Source of the DNA: an uncultured Pelagibacteraceae bacterium
Lineage (GTDB): Bacteria > Pseudomonadota > Alphaproteobacteria > Pelagibacterales > Pelagibacteraceae
DNA length: 40,671 nt
Assembly (NCBI GenBank): GCA_902552705.1
Contig: CACDHZ010000007.1
Location: 1 to 40,671 of the forward strand
Direction: 5' to 3'
Shown: positions 30,167 to 39,217 of the stretch, piece after piece
Numbering within the stretch: the first letter of the stretch is position 1
Layout: each line of letters opens with the position of its first letter
The notes under the pieces: generated by a model
What the model was told of the DNA's origin: nothing
The model's input: only the letters and a program-made list of their open reading frames with translations
The model's database searches: none
Program-made: the position numbers and the translations under genes

Positions 30167-30928
30167 ATGAATAAAAAAACTATTTGGATAACCGGTGCAA
30201 GTACAGGAATTGGTAAAGCTGTAGCTATCAAATTTGCAAATAAAGGCTGGAATGTCGCAATTTCTGCTAGAAGAGAAAATCTTCTCAAAGAAATTTCAGA
30301 TAATAATGAAAATATAATGAGTTTTCCACTTGATGTAACTAACCAATCTAATTGTAATGAAGTTTTCAAAAAAATTAAAGATAGATTTGAAAATATTGAT
30401 ATATGTTTTTTTTCAACTGGAACTTGGAATCCTAAAAAAGAAAAAGATATTGATGTAGAACAAATTGAAGATGTTTTTAATGTAAATTTTTTTGGAACAT
30501 TAAATTGTATTAAAGCAGTAGAAGAACACTTTAAAAATAAAAAAATGGGAACTATTTCTATTGTGTCTTCAATAGCAGGTTATAGAGGTTTACCTAACTC
30601 AACAGGTTATGGGCCCTCAAAATCAGCTCTTAACAATTTAGCAGAAAGTTTATATTTTGATTTTAAGAGATCAAATGTACGTATTTGTTTAGTTTCACCT
30701 GGATTTATTAAAACTCCAATGACTGATAAAAATGATTTTAAAATGCCTTTTTTAAAAACTACTGAATATGCAGCTGAAAAAATTTATGATGGATTGATTA
30801 ATAAAAATGATTTTGAAATTCATTTTCCTAAATCTTTAACACTTATACTTAAAATATTAAGTTTTATACCAAGCAAAATGTATTTTAGTTTAGTTGGAAA
30901 AATGACTAAATATCAAAAAAAAGATTAA
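30167..30928 (+). CDS. Short-chain dehydrogenase/reductase
   Basis: WITGASTGIGKAVA, SSIAGYRGLPNSTGYGPSKSAL, VSPGFIKTPMT. Confidence 0.9.
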   Translation: MNKKTIWITGASTGIGKAVAIKFANKGWNVAISARRENLLKEISDNNENIMSFPLDVTNQSNCNEVFKKIKDRFENIDICFFSTGTWNPKKEKDIDVEQIEDVFNVNFFGTLNCIKAVEEHFKNKKMGTISIVSSIAGYRGLPNSTGYGPSKSALNNLAESLYFDFKRSNVRICLVSPGFIKTPMTDKNDFKMPFLKTTEYAAEKIYDGLINKNDFEIHFPKSLTLILKILSFIPSKMYFSLVGKMTKYQKKD

Positions 30929-31473
30929 TCTTTCACAAATACAACTGTTAATTCTGCAACTCTAAAACCAAACTTAGTCATAGTTGCTCTATTAATTGCA
31001 ACACGATCATCTTGTTTGAAAATCCAGTCATCAAAAGTAATTTTCATTTCTTTGCCTTTAACAGGAACTAAGAGAACATATTCAAACTTAAATGCTGGTC
31101 CATATGAGTAGCCTTTTGCTTTTCCAACAACATCTCCAGCTGTACCCTCATAGTTATTGTCATCAATTTTATTTATTTGCCATTGTCTAGTTTGAATTTC
31201 ACCATCATCCCAGTTAAACTTTTCATCAAGTATTAATTGTTTTCCATCCCATTTTCCATTTAGGTCTGCAGAAAATTGTCTTGTTACTTTTCCAGATCTA
31301 TTTTGAAGTACACCCCAGGCCTTTACATTACCAGAAAGATACTCTTCAATGATTAATCTTGGTTCTTTATTTTTAAAATCTTCAGGTTTCATAGAATTAT
31401 TTTTCGAACAACTTGTAAATAAGATTAATGAAATTATCAATAAAATTGATTCTAAATATTTTATACCACTCAT
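30925..31473 (-). CDS. DUF3833 family lipoprotein
   Basis: LILFTSCSK lipobox, KNEPRLIIEEYLSGNVKAWGVLQNRSGKVTRQFSADLNGKWDG; located downstream of DUF1365-cfa. Confidence 0.85.
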   Translation of the reverse strand: MSGIKYLESILLIISLILFTSCSKNNSMKPEDFKNKEPRLIIEEYLSGNVKAWGVLQNRSGKVTRQFSADLNGKWDGKQLILDEKFNWDDGEIQTRQWQINKIDDNNYEGTAGDVVGKAKGYSYGPAFKFEYVLLVPVKGKEMKITFDDWIFKQDDRVAINRATMTKFGFRVAELTVVFVKD

Positions 31474-31486
31474 AGTTTTTATTTTC

Positions 31487-32665
31487 TTATTTATTTTGAA
31501 TTGAAAATTGAATTAAATCTATATTTTTTGATTTAAAACCAGCCTCACAATAACATAAGTAAAATTCCCACATTCTTTTAAATGTTGTGTCAAATCCCTG
31601 ATTTTTGATTTGATCCCATTTTTTATTAAATTCATCTCTCCATATAGACAAAGTATTAGAGTAATGATCTGCATAAGAGACATAAGAATCTAAAGTTAAT
31701 CCATTTTCAGACACATATTTATTTATAGTTTTTCTATTTGGGAGAAATCCCCCTGGAAAAATATATTTTTGAATAAAATCTTGTTTATTTTTATATCTAT
31801 TAAATAAATCATCATCTATTGTAATAGCTTGTATTCCTGCTCTACCATTTTTTGATAAATTATTCTTAATAGTTTTAAAATAACTCTCTAAGTAATTTTG
31901 ACCTACTGCTTCAATCATTTCGATTGATGCTATTGAATTATATTTATTTTTTAAATCTCTATAATCTTTAATCTCAATATTGACTTTTTCATTTAAACCA
32001 CATTTATGAATTCTTTCTTTCGCATACTCAAACTGTTTTTTTGAGATTGTGATACAATCAAGTTTCACGTCATATTTTTTTCCAAGATATTCAGCAAAAC
32101 CTCCCCAGCCACACCCTATTTCTAAAACTTTATCACCACTACTGGGTTTAATTAAATCAATTAATTTTTGATATTTATTATTTTGTGCATCTGATAAATT
32201 TTTATTTTTTTCATCAAAAATTGCACTTGAGTAAGTTAATGTTGTGTCAAGCCAAAGGGAGAAAAATTCATTTCCTAGATCATAATGCTTAGCTATGTTT
32301 TCTTTACTTCTATTTTTTGTATTTTTAATAAAAATATTTTTCAAAAAATTAATAAGTGGTAAATCAAGTAAACCTGAAAATTTATGAATTTGTTTTATAT
32401 TTCTAGCAGTAACTTCTATTAGGTCTGATAAATTTTTGGTCTCAAATTCATTTTTCATATAAGATTCTGCGAATCCTATACTCCCTCCTTTTATAAGATT
32501 AAAAGTAAAGTTAGGTTTTTTTATTTTAAGATTTGCTTTCAATTGATCCTTTGGATTACCAAATTTCAATAATTCTCCATTGTGTTTAGTAATTTCTAAA
32601 TATCCGTATTTTATATTTTTTAGATTGCTAAATACTATTTTGTCTGAAATCTTATTTAAATTCAT
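31487..32665 (-). CDS. Cyclopropane-fatty-acyl-phospholipid synthase family methyltransferase
   Basis: NIAKHYDLGNEFFSLWLDTTLTYSSAIF, VLEIGCGWGGFAEYLG, QKYIFPGGFLP, WEFYLCYCEAGFKSKNIDLIQF. Confidence 0.93.
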   Translation of the reverse strand: MNLNKISDKIVFSNLKNIKYGYLEITKHNGELLKFGNPKDQLKANLKIKKPNFTFNLIKGGSIGFAESYMKNEFETKNLSDLIEVTARNIKQIHKFSGLLDLPLINFLKNIFIKNTKNRSKENIAKHYDLGNEFFSLWLDTTLTYSSAIFDEKNKNLSDAQNNKYQKLIDLIKPSSGDKVLEIGCGWGGFAEYLGKKYDVKLDCITISKKQFEYAKERIHKCGLNEKVNIEIKDYRDLKNKYNSIASIEMIEAVGQNYLESYFKTIKNNLSKNGRAGIQAITIDDDLFNRYKNKQDFIQKYIFPGGFLPNRKTINKYVSENGLTLDSYVSYADHYSNTLSIWRDEFNKKWDQIKNQGFDTTFKRMWEFYLCYCEAGFKSKNIDLIQFSIQNK

Positions 32666-33426
32666 TAATTTTCAAAAGTAATATTATTTTTAATTTTGAT
32701 TTTTTTCTTTATGAATTTAATTCCTTTTACCCATAATTTAAACGCTTCAAAATGTATCGCTGAAATTATTTTAAAGGTCATTAGAGGGTGTTTTATGTAA
32801 GATTTAATTAATTCTTTTGAATTAAAGTCAACTCTTTTGCCATCCTGCGAAGCATATAGTATTTTTTCATCTGTTTGATACTGATCAATTATTACAGAAA
32901 TTTTTTCACCAGGTTTAAGAAGTCTAAAAAAATATTTACAATTCATTTCTATAAAAGGAGAAACATGAAATTTTTTTGAACAATTATGTTGATAAAGGTT
33001 TTTTTCGTCATTAACCTTAAATATATAAGTATGTTGTTCTCCAAATGTGTTTTTTACCTCGTATAAAATACATACTAATTTTTCATCATTATCATAAATA
33101 TAAAATACACTTAGAGGATTAAATACATACCCAAAAATTCTTGGATAACATAACAACTTTATTTTTATATTTTCAGAATTTATATTGTTATCTTTCAAAT
33201 TTTTTTTTACCCAAGTAATTAAAGATGAGCCATCTCTATTACCATGATCTTTTTCGTAAAAGCTCACTAAATTAAATTTATTATATGAAAAAAATTTAAT
33301 GGTATTATTTAGATAATCTAATTCAGATAAATCTATCAATAGAGAAAATACACTATATTTAAAAAAATGAGTTTTAGGTTTGAATCTCTTATGAATTACA
33401 GTTCCATTATAAATTGAACTAGTCAT
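32665..33426 (-). CDS. DUF1365 family protein
   Basis: YNGTVIHKRFKPKTHFFKYSVFSLLIDL, CYPRIFGYVFNPLSVFYIYD, KKFHVSPFI. Confidence 0.92.
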   Translation of the reverse strand: MTSSIYNGTVIHKRFKPKTHFFKYSVFSLLIDLSELDYLNNTIKFFSYNKFNLVSFYEKDHGNRDGSSLITWVKKNLKDNNINSENIKIKLLCYPRIFGYVFNPLSVFYIYDNDEKLVCILYEVKNTFGEQHTYIFKVNDEKNLYQHNCSKKFHVSPFIEMNCKYFFRLLKPGEKISVIIDQYQTDEKILYASQDGKRVDFNSKELIKSYIKHPLMTFKIISAIHFEAFKLWVKGIKFIKKKIKIKNNITFEN

Positions 33427-34657
33427 TTAAGTTTTTTAACATTTCAATAGATGATTTTATTCCATCTTCATGAAATCCGTAACCAAAATAACTGCCGCAG
33501 AAAAGAATATTTCTTTTATTTTGTAAATTTTTTAATTTATTTTGATTATCTAATGCAAACTGATCAAAATATGGATGAGTAAATTCAACTTTTTTTAATA
33601 TCTTAGATTTATCAATTTGAAAAAAGGGATTTAAGGTGAGAAATATGTTTTCTTCACATTTTAAATTTTGTAATAAATTCAACCAATAAGATATTGAATT
33701 TTTTTTAATATCCTCATTACTCATTAATGAATTCCATGAACACCAAGCATTTTTATTTTTTGGCATAACTTTTTCATCTGTATGTATATAAGCAAAATTT
33801 TTCTTATAGCTAAAATTTGAAAGAATATTTTTTTCTTGTTCTGATGGATTTTGAATAATTGAAAGAGCTTCATCTGCATGAGTAGCTAATATAACCTTAT
33901 CATAATTAAAAAATTCACTTTCACCCCCATAATATAAATCCACACCTGTTTTTTTACTTATAATCTTTTTAATAGTATAATTTTTAAAATATTCTCCACT
34001 TAACTTAGAAAGAATATTTTGTACATAAGTTCTACTTCTGTTTGAAACCGTATACCATTGAGGTCTATTTTTTAATTTAAATAAACCATGATTTTGAAAA
34101 AATTTTAAAAAAAATTTTAATGGCATTTTACTAGATTCCATTGGTGGCATCGACCAAATAGCTGAGACCATCGGTATTAAATGATAATTAATAAATTCTT
34201 TTGATAGATTATTTTTATTTAAATATTCCCCTAATGTTACTGCTTCCTCAAATTGATTTAATTTATCACACTTTTTGTAAAAATTTATAATATCAAAAAA
34301 CATTCTCAAAAATTTTAAATTAAATAAATTAAATCTATTTGAAAAAATACCATTCAAGCCTTTTCCACAATACTCAAAATTAGTGTTTTTTACTGACACG
34401 GAAAAAGACATATCGCTTTTTTCTATTTGAATTTTATTTTCTTCAAAAAAATTTATTAAATTTGGATATGTTTTAAAATTAAAGACAATAAATCCTATAT
34501 CAACTGGTACTTTTTTTAACCCAAGTTTGAGATCAATAGTATAAGAATGTCCTCCAAAATGATCTTCTCTTTCAAATAAATCTACTTTATGTTTTTTTGA
34601 TAAATAGTAAGCTGCACTTAAACCTGATATACCTGAACCAACTACAGCAATTTTCAT
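33419..34657 (-). CDS. FAD-dependent amine-oxidase-like oxidoreductase
   Basis: MKIAVVGSGISGLSAAYYLSKKHKVDLFEREDHFGGHSYT, FCGSYFGYGFHEDGIKSSIE. Confidence 0.92.
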   Translation of the reverse strand: MKIAVVGSGISGLSAAYYLSKKHKVDLFEREDHFGGHSYTIDLKLGLKKVPVDIGFIVFNFKTYPNLINFFEENKIQIEKSDMSFSVSVKNTNFEYCGKGLNGIFSNRFNLFNLKFLRMFFDIINFYKKCDKLNQFEEAVTLGEYLNKNNLSKEFINYHLIPMVSAIWSMPPMESSKMPLKFFLKFFQNHGLFKLKNRPQWYTVSNRSRTYVQNILSKLSGEYFKNYTIKKIISKKTGVDLYYGGESEFFNYDKVILATHADEALSIIQNPSEQEKNILSNFSYKKNFAYIHTDEKVMPKNKNAWCSWNSLMSNEDIKKNSISYWLNLLQNLKCEENIFLTLNPFFQIDKSKILKKVEFTHPYFDQFALDNQNKLKNLQNKRNILFCGSYFGYGFHEDGIKSSIEMLKNLND

Positions 34658-34663
34658 TAAATT

Positions 34664-37534
34664 TTATGCTGCATCTTCTTTGAACTCATCCATGCTTGGA
34701 CACGTGCAAAAAATATTCTTATCACCATACACATTGTCTACTCTTGCGACAGGTGGCCAAAACTTATTTGTTTTTAAAAATTTAGCTGGATAAGCTGCTT
34801 CTTGTCTCGTGTATTTATGCTCCCAAGTATCTGAAGCCAACTCAGAGTCTGTATGAGGAGCATTTTTAATTGGATTATCCTCTTTATCAAATTTACCTGA
34901 TTTAATCTTATCTATCTCTTGTTTAATCTTGATTAAGGTGTCACAAAATCTATCAAGTTCCGCCAAGCCTTCACTTTCAGTTGGCTCTATCATCATAGTT
35001 CCAGCTACAGGCCATGACATAGTTGGTGCATGAAATCCAAAATCTATTAATCTTTTTGCAATATCTTCTTCGGTTACACCTGTTTCTGATTTAATTGTTC
35101 TAATATCAATAATACATTCGTGTGCAACATTGCCGTTTGACCCCTTATACAAAATCGGAAAATGATCTTTTAATCTATGAGCAATATAATTCGCGTTTAA
35201 TATTGCAACTTGTGTAGCAAGCTTTAATCCTGTGGATCCCATCATTTTAATGTACATCCAAGAGATTGATAGAATGCTTGAACTACCCCACGGAGCGGCC
35301 GACACTGCACCGATTCCAGTTGTTGGTCCACAATCTTTTATTACTGGATGGTTAGGTAGATAAACTTGTAAATGTTTTTTACAGGCAATGGGTCCCATTC
35401 CAGGTCCACCTCCACCATGAGGAATACAAAATGTTTTATGCAAATTAATATGACAAACGTCAGGTCCAAAATTTCCAGGCTTTGCAACTCCAACTAAGGC
35501 GTTTAAATTTGCCCCATCCATATATACCTGTCCACCATGTTTATGAACTAATTCACAAATATCAGTTATTTTTTCCTCAAATACTCCATGAGTAGATGGA
35601 TAAGTTACCATTAATGCTCCAAGGTTTTCAGAATGTTGCTCTGCTTTTTTCTTTAAGTCATCAAAATCAACATTCCCCTCTTTATCACAACTTACAACAA
35701 CCACTTTCATTCCAACCATTTGTGCACTTGCTGGATTAGTACCATGTGCTGAACTTGGAATTAAACATATATTACGATTAGCCTCACCCCTGTCTAAGTG
35801 ATACTTTCTTATAACCATCAAACCTGCATATTCACCTTGAGCACCTGCGTTAGGTTGTAGAGAAACACCTGAAAAACCGGTTATGGATCGCAACCAATTT
35901 TTTAGATCAGTAAATAGATCTCGAAACCCTTCCATTTGTTCTATTGGAACAAATGGATGAGGTTCAGCAAATTCTTTCCAAGAAATTGGAATCATTTCAG
36001 CAGCAGCATTTAGCTTCATTGTACACGAACCAAGTGCTATCATAGTTCTATTTAGCGCTATATCCTTGTCCTCTAACCTTTTAAGATATCTAAGCATTTC
36101 AGTTTCTGAATGATACGAGTTGAAAACTGGATGTTCTAAATATTTTGAGGTTCTTAATAAATTTTTAGGAAGATTTGGTAAATTTACTGATGGATCTTCT
36201 TTTTTGATTGATTCTGCTGCATTAAAAATTTTTAATAATTGATTTACTCTATAAACATTTTTTCTTTCATCAAAAGAAACAGCAAGCATTTCTGAATTAA
36301 CTTTTCTTATATTAACTTTTTGATTTAAAGCATTCTTATAAATTTGATCAGTCTTTTCTTTGGTAATAATTGTAACAGTATCAAAAAAATAATTAGAATA
36401 AAGTTCATATCCAGACTGTTTTATTTTATCGGCAAAACTTTTTGCTAATTGAGAAACTCTTTCAGAAATATTTCTAATTCCATCTGGACCATGGTAAATA
36501 GCATATGCTGCTGAGACAATTGCTAATAAAGCTTGAGCTGTACAAATATTACTTGTCGCCTTATCTCTTCTGATATGTTGTTCTCTAGTTTGTAAAGATA
36601 ATCTATATGCTTTATTACCATGTCTATCAACTGACACTCCAACAATTCTTCCTGGCATTGATCTTTTATATTCATCCTTAGTTGCAAAAAAGGCTGCGTG
36701 TGGACCTCCATATCCCATAGGAATACCAAATCTTTGAGAGCTTCCCACTGCTATATCAGCACCAAGTTCTCTTGGTGTTTTCAATTTTGCTAAAGCTAAT
36801 AGATCACATGCTAATACAGCCTTTCCATTCTTTCTATGAATTTTGCTAATTGCTTCGCTCGGGTCTTTAATATCTCCTAAAGTTCCGGGATATTGTAAAA
36901 TTCCACAAACTAAATCCTCTTTTAATTTGTCTAAAACTTCATCTTCTTTACCAACTAAAACTTTTAAACCCATTGGTTCAGCTCTTGTTTGAATTACATT
37001 TATTGTTTGAGGATGACAATCCTCAGATACAAAAACTAAATTACTATCTTTTTTATTTAATCTATGACTAAGACCCATGGCCTCTGCTGCTGCTGTACCC
37101 TCATCTAATAAAGAAGCATTAGCAATGTCCATTCCTGTAAAGTCAACAATCATTTGTTGAAAGTTTAATAACATTTCAAGTCTTCCTTGAGCTACCTCTG
37201 GCTGATAAGGCGTGTATGAAGTATACCAACCTGGGTTTTCTAATATATTTCTTAGAATTACATATGGTGTGTAGGTTCCATAATAACCCATACCAATAAA
37301 ATTTGAGTAAACTTGATTTTTTTTTGAAATCACTCTTAATTTTCTTAATGCCTCATATTCTGAATTCGACTCACCAATATTTAATTCACCTTTGAATTTA
37401 ATTTTTTCTGGAACAGTATTGTCTATTAAATCATTCAGTGATTGATAGTTTAATTCTTTTAACATTTTTGATTGATCCTCTTTAGAAGGTCCAATGTGTC
37501 TCTTTAAAAAATCTTTTTCTGAATTTGGTAACAT
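34664..37534 (-). CDS. gcvP: Glycine dehydrogenase (decarboxylating), P protein
   Basis: FLKRHIGPS, QPEVAQGRLEMLLNFQQM, LHKTFCIPHGGGGPGMGPI (PLP lysine region); fused single-chain type. Confidence 0.97.
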   Translation of the reverse strand: MLPNSEKDFLKRHIGPSKEDQSKMLKELNYQSLNDLIDNTVPEKIKFKGELNIGESNSEYEALRKLRVISKKNQVYSNFIGMGYYGTYTPYVILRNILENPGWYTSYTPYQPEVAQGRLEMLLNFQQMIVDFTGMDIANASLLDEGTAAAEAMGLSHRLNKKDSNLVFVSEDCHPQTINVIQTRAEPMGLKVLVGKEDEVLDKLKEDLVCGILQYPGTLGDIKDPSEAISKIHRKNGKAVLACDLLALAKLKTPRELGADIAVGSSQRFGIPMGYGGPHAAFFATKDEYKRSMPGRIVGVSVDRHGNKAYRLSLQTREQHIRRDKATSNICTAQALLAIVSAAYAIYHGPDGIRNISERVSQLAKSFADKIKQSGYELYSNYFFDTVTIITKEKTDQIYKNALNQKVNIRKVNSEMLAVSFDERKNVYRVNQLLKIFNAAESIKKEDPSVNLPNLPKNLLRTSKYLEHPVFNSYHSETEMLRYLKRLEDKDIALNRTMIALGSCTMKLNAAAEMIPISWKEFAEPHPFVPIEQMEGFRDLFTDLKNWLRSITGFSGVSLQPNAGAQGEYAGLMVIRKYHLDRGEANRNICLIPSSAHGTNPASAQMVGMKVVVVSCDKEGNVDFDDLKKKAEQHSENLGALMVTYPSTHGVFEEKITDICELVHKHGGQVYMDGANLNALVGVAKPGNFGPDVCHINLHKTFCIPHGGGGPGMGPIACKKHLQVYLPNHPVIKDCGPTTGIGAVSAAPWGSSSILSISWMYIKMMGSTGLKLATQVAILNANYIAHRLKDHFPILYKGSNGNVAHECIIDIRTIKSETGVTEEDIAKRLIDFGFHAPTMSWPVAGTMMIEPTESEGLAELDRFCDTLIKIKQEIDKIKSGKFDKEDNPIKNAPHTDSELASDTWEHKYTRQEAAYPAKFLKTNKFWPPVARVDNVYGDKNIFCTCPSMDEFKEDAA

Positions 37535-37914
37535 TATGCTGATGTCTCCTTTGCAAATTTATCGTAATCGTCTTTATTCATTAGTGAATCCATTTCAGAT
37601 GGATCTTTTATTTTAAGCTTAAAAAACCATGCTGAGTTTTCTGGATCTTCATTAATTTTCGATGGATCATCTACTATGGCTTGATTTGTATCAACTACTT
37701 CACCACTTACTGGTGTATATACATCGCTAGCAGCTTTCGTCGACTCTACAACTCCAGCTGTTCCATCTTTTTGTACATTAGAACCTTTTTCTGGAAGTTC
37801 TGTAAAAACTATATCACCTAACATTTCTGTTGCATGTTTTGTTATACCAACCGTTGCAACATCTCCTTCTAATTTTATCCATTCATGTTCTTTTGAATAT
37901 TTTACTTCACTCAT
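37534..37914 (-). CDS. gcvH: Glycine cleavage system H protein
   Basis: [27 protein letters not shown] lipoyl-lysine motif. Confidence 0.97.
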   Translation of the reverse strand: MSEVKYSKEHEWIKLEGDVATVGITKHATEMLGDIVFTELPEKGSNVQKDGTAGVVESTKAASDVYTPVSGEVVDTNQAIVDDPSKINEDPENSAWFFKLKIKDPSEMDSLMNKDDYDKFAKETSA

Positions 37915-39017
37915 TAATTTACTCCTTTCACATAGTTTTTTTTATAAAACGGCAATCCACAAATATTCGCTGGATGCTTTTTTCCTCTAACTTCTAAAAA
38001 TACTTTTGTATTTTTTTTTGAAAATTCATTTTCAACATAGCCCATAGCTACTGGTCCATTCACACTTGGACCAAATGTTCCACTAGTTATATCTCCAATA
38101 TGAAGATCTGACTGATTAAATATTTTAGTTTTTTCTCGAGCTATAATTCTTCCTTCTGGTTTAATTCCAACTCTAACTTTCTGAACCCCGTCATTAAGTT
38201 GTTTAATAATTATATCTGATCCAATAAAATCTCCTTTTGAAATTCTATCTTTTGAAATTGCCCATTTTAGATTAGCTTCAATTGGTGTCTTGCCTTTATC
38301 TAACTCATGGCCATACAAACATAGTCCAGCCTCTAATCTCAAAGTATCTCTAGCACCAAGTCCAATTAATTTAGCTCCTTTTTCAATTAAATTTCTTGTG
38401 AATTTATCTGCTAGTTCATTGTCTACGGAAATTTCAAATCCATCCTCACCAGTGTATCCCGAACGGGTAATATAAACTTTTTTTTCATTAAATAAAAACC
38501 AATTACCTGTCATAAAGTTAAGATCCTCGACACCCTTAATAACATCATTTAAAATCTCTACTGATTTTGGTCCTTGAATGGCAATTAAAGATCTTTTTTC
38601 ATCTAAAATCATTTTATATTTATTATTTAATAATTTGTTTAAAATTTTAAAATCATTTTCTTTACAAGCAGCATTAAGAATAATTAAAAAACCTTTTTCA
38701 ATTTTAGTAATTATCAAATCATCATAAATTCCTGCCTCATCATTCATTAAAAAACTATATTTTGAATGATTAATTTTTAAATTTTTTAAATCCAAAGGAA
38801 AAATTTTTTCTAGATCTTCAACTAAATCATTATTTCCATAAATAAATAATTGACCCATATGAGAAACATCAAATATCCCAGAATGATTTCTTGTAAACTT
38901 ATGCTCTTCAACAATTCCATCTGAGTATTGTATTGGCATCTGATAACCAGCAAATTCAACAAACTTTGCCTTATTTTCATAATGCAGTTGATATAAAGAT
39001 GTTTTTTTTATTTCCAT
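37914..39017 (-). CDS. gcvT: Glycine cleavage system aminomethyltransferase T
   Basis: [64 protein letters not shown]. Confidence 0.97.
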   Translation of the reverse strand: MEIKKTSLYQLHYENKAKFVEFAGYQMPIQYSDGIVEEHKFTRNHSGIFDVSHMGQLFIYGNNDLVEDLEKIFPLDLKNLKINHSKYSFLMNDEAGIYDDLIITKIEKGFLIILNAACKENDFKILNKLLNNKYKMILDEKRSLIAIQGPKSVEILNDVIKGVEDLNFMTGNWFLFNEKKVYITRSGYTGEDGFEISVDNELADKFTRNLIEKGAKLIGLGARDTLRLEAGLCLYGHELDKGKTPIEANLKWAISKDRISKGDFIGSDIIIKQLNDGVQKVRVGIKPEGRIIAREKTKIFNQSDLHIGDITSGTFGPSVNGPVAMGYVENEFSKKNTKVFLEVRGKKHPANICGLPFYKKNYVKGVN

Positions 39018-39107
39018 ATTAACTCTTTTTTTTTTTACCCATCTGTATATTTGCCTGAGAGTATTATTCCTTCGGCGAGAATTTAATCTCTTTCCAGAGT
39101 TAATATG
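39015..39107 (-). promoter_or_regulatory. Candidate riboswitch expression platform: start-codon-sequestering inverted repeat
   Basis: Plus-strand catattaactct (39015-39026, includes the gcvT start codon) and agagttaatatg (39096-39107) are perfect 12-nt reverse complements. Confidence 0.65.
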
Positions 39108-39184
39108 TAACGGTCCTTTTTGCCTGAGAGATTCCTGGGTAGTTGCTCCTTCGGCGCTACAATTAAATGTAGTCTCTCCCGTTA
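39039..39184 (-). ncRNA. Tandem glycine riboswitch upstream of gcvT-gcvH-gcvP
   Basis: Minus strand shows GGGAGAG..GCCGAAGGAGCAA..AATCTCTCAGGCAAAAAGGACC followed by CTCTGGAAAGAG..CGCCGAAGGAATAA..ACTCTCAGGCAAATATACAGA; aptamer I about 39108-39184, aptamer II about 39042-39098. Confidence 0.93.
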
Positions 39185-39188
39185 ATGA

Positions 39189-39217
39189 ATAATCTTACAA
39201 GTAATTAAAAAAGTCAA
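39189..39217 (-). promoter_or_regulatory. Candidate promoter of the gcv riboswitch transcript
   Basis: Minus strand TTGACT (39217-39212), 17-nt spacer, GATTAT (39194-39189); predicted start falls at the 5' edge of aptamer I. Confidence 0.55.
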
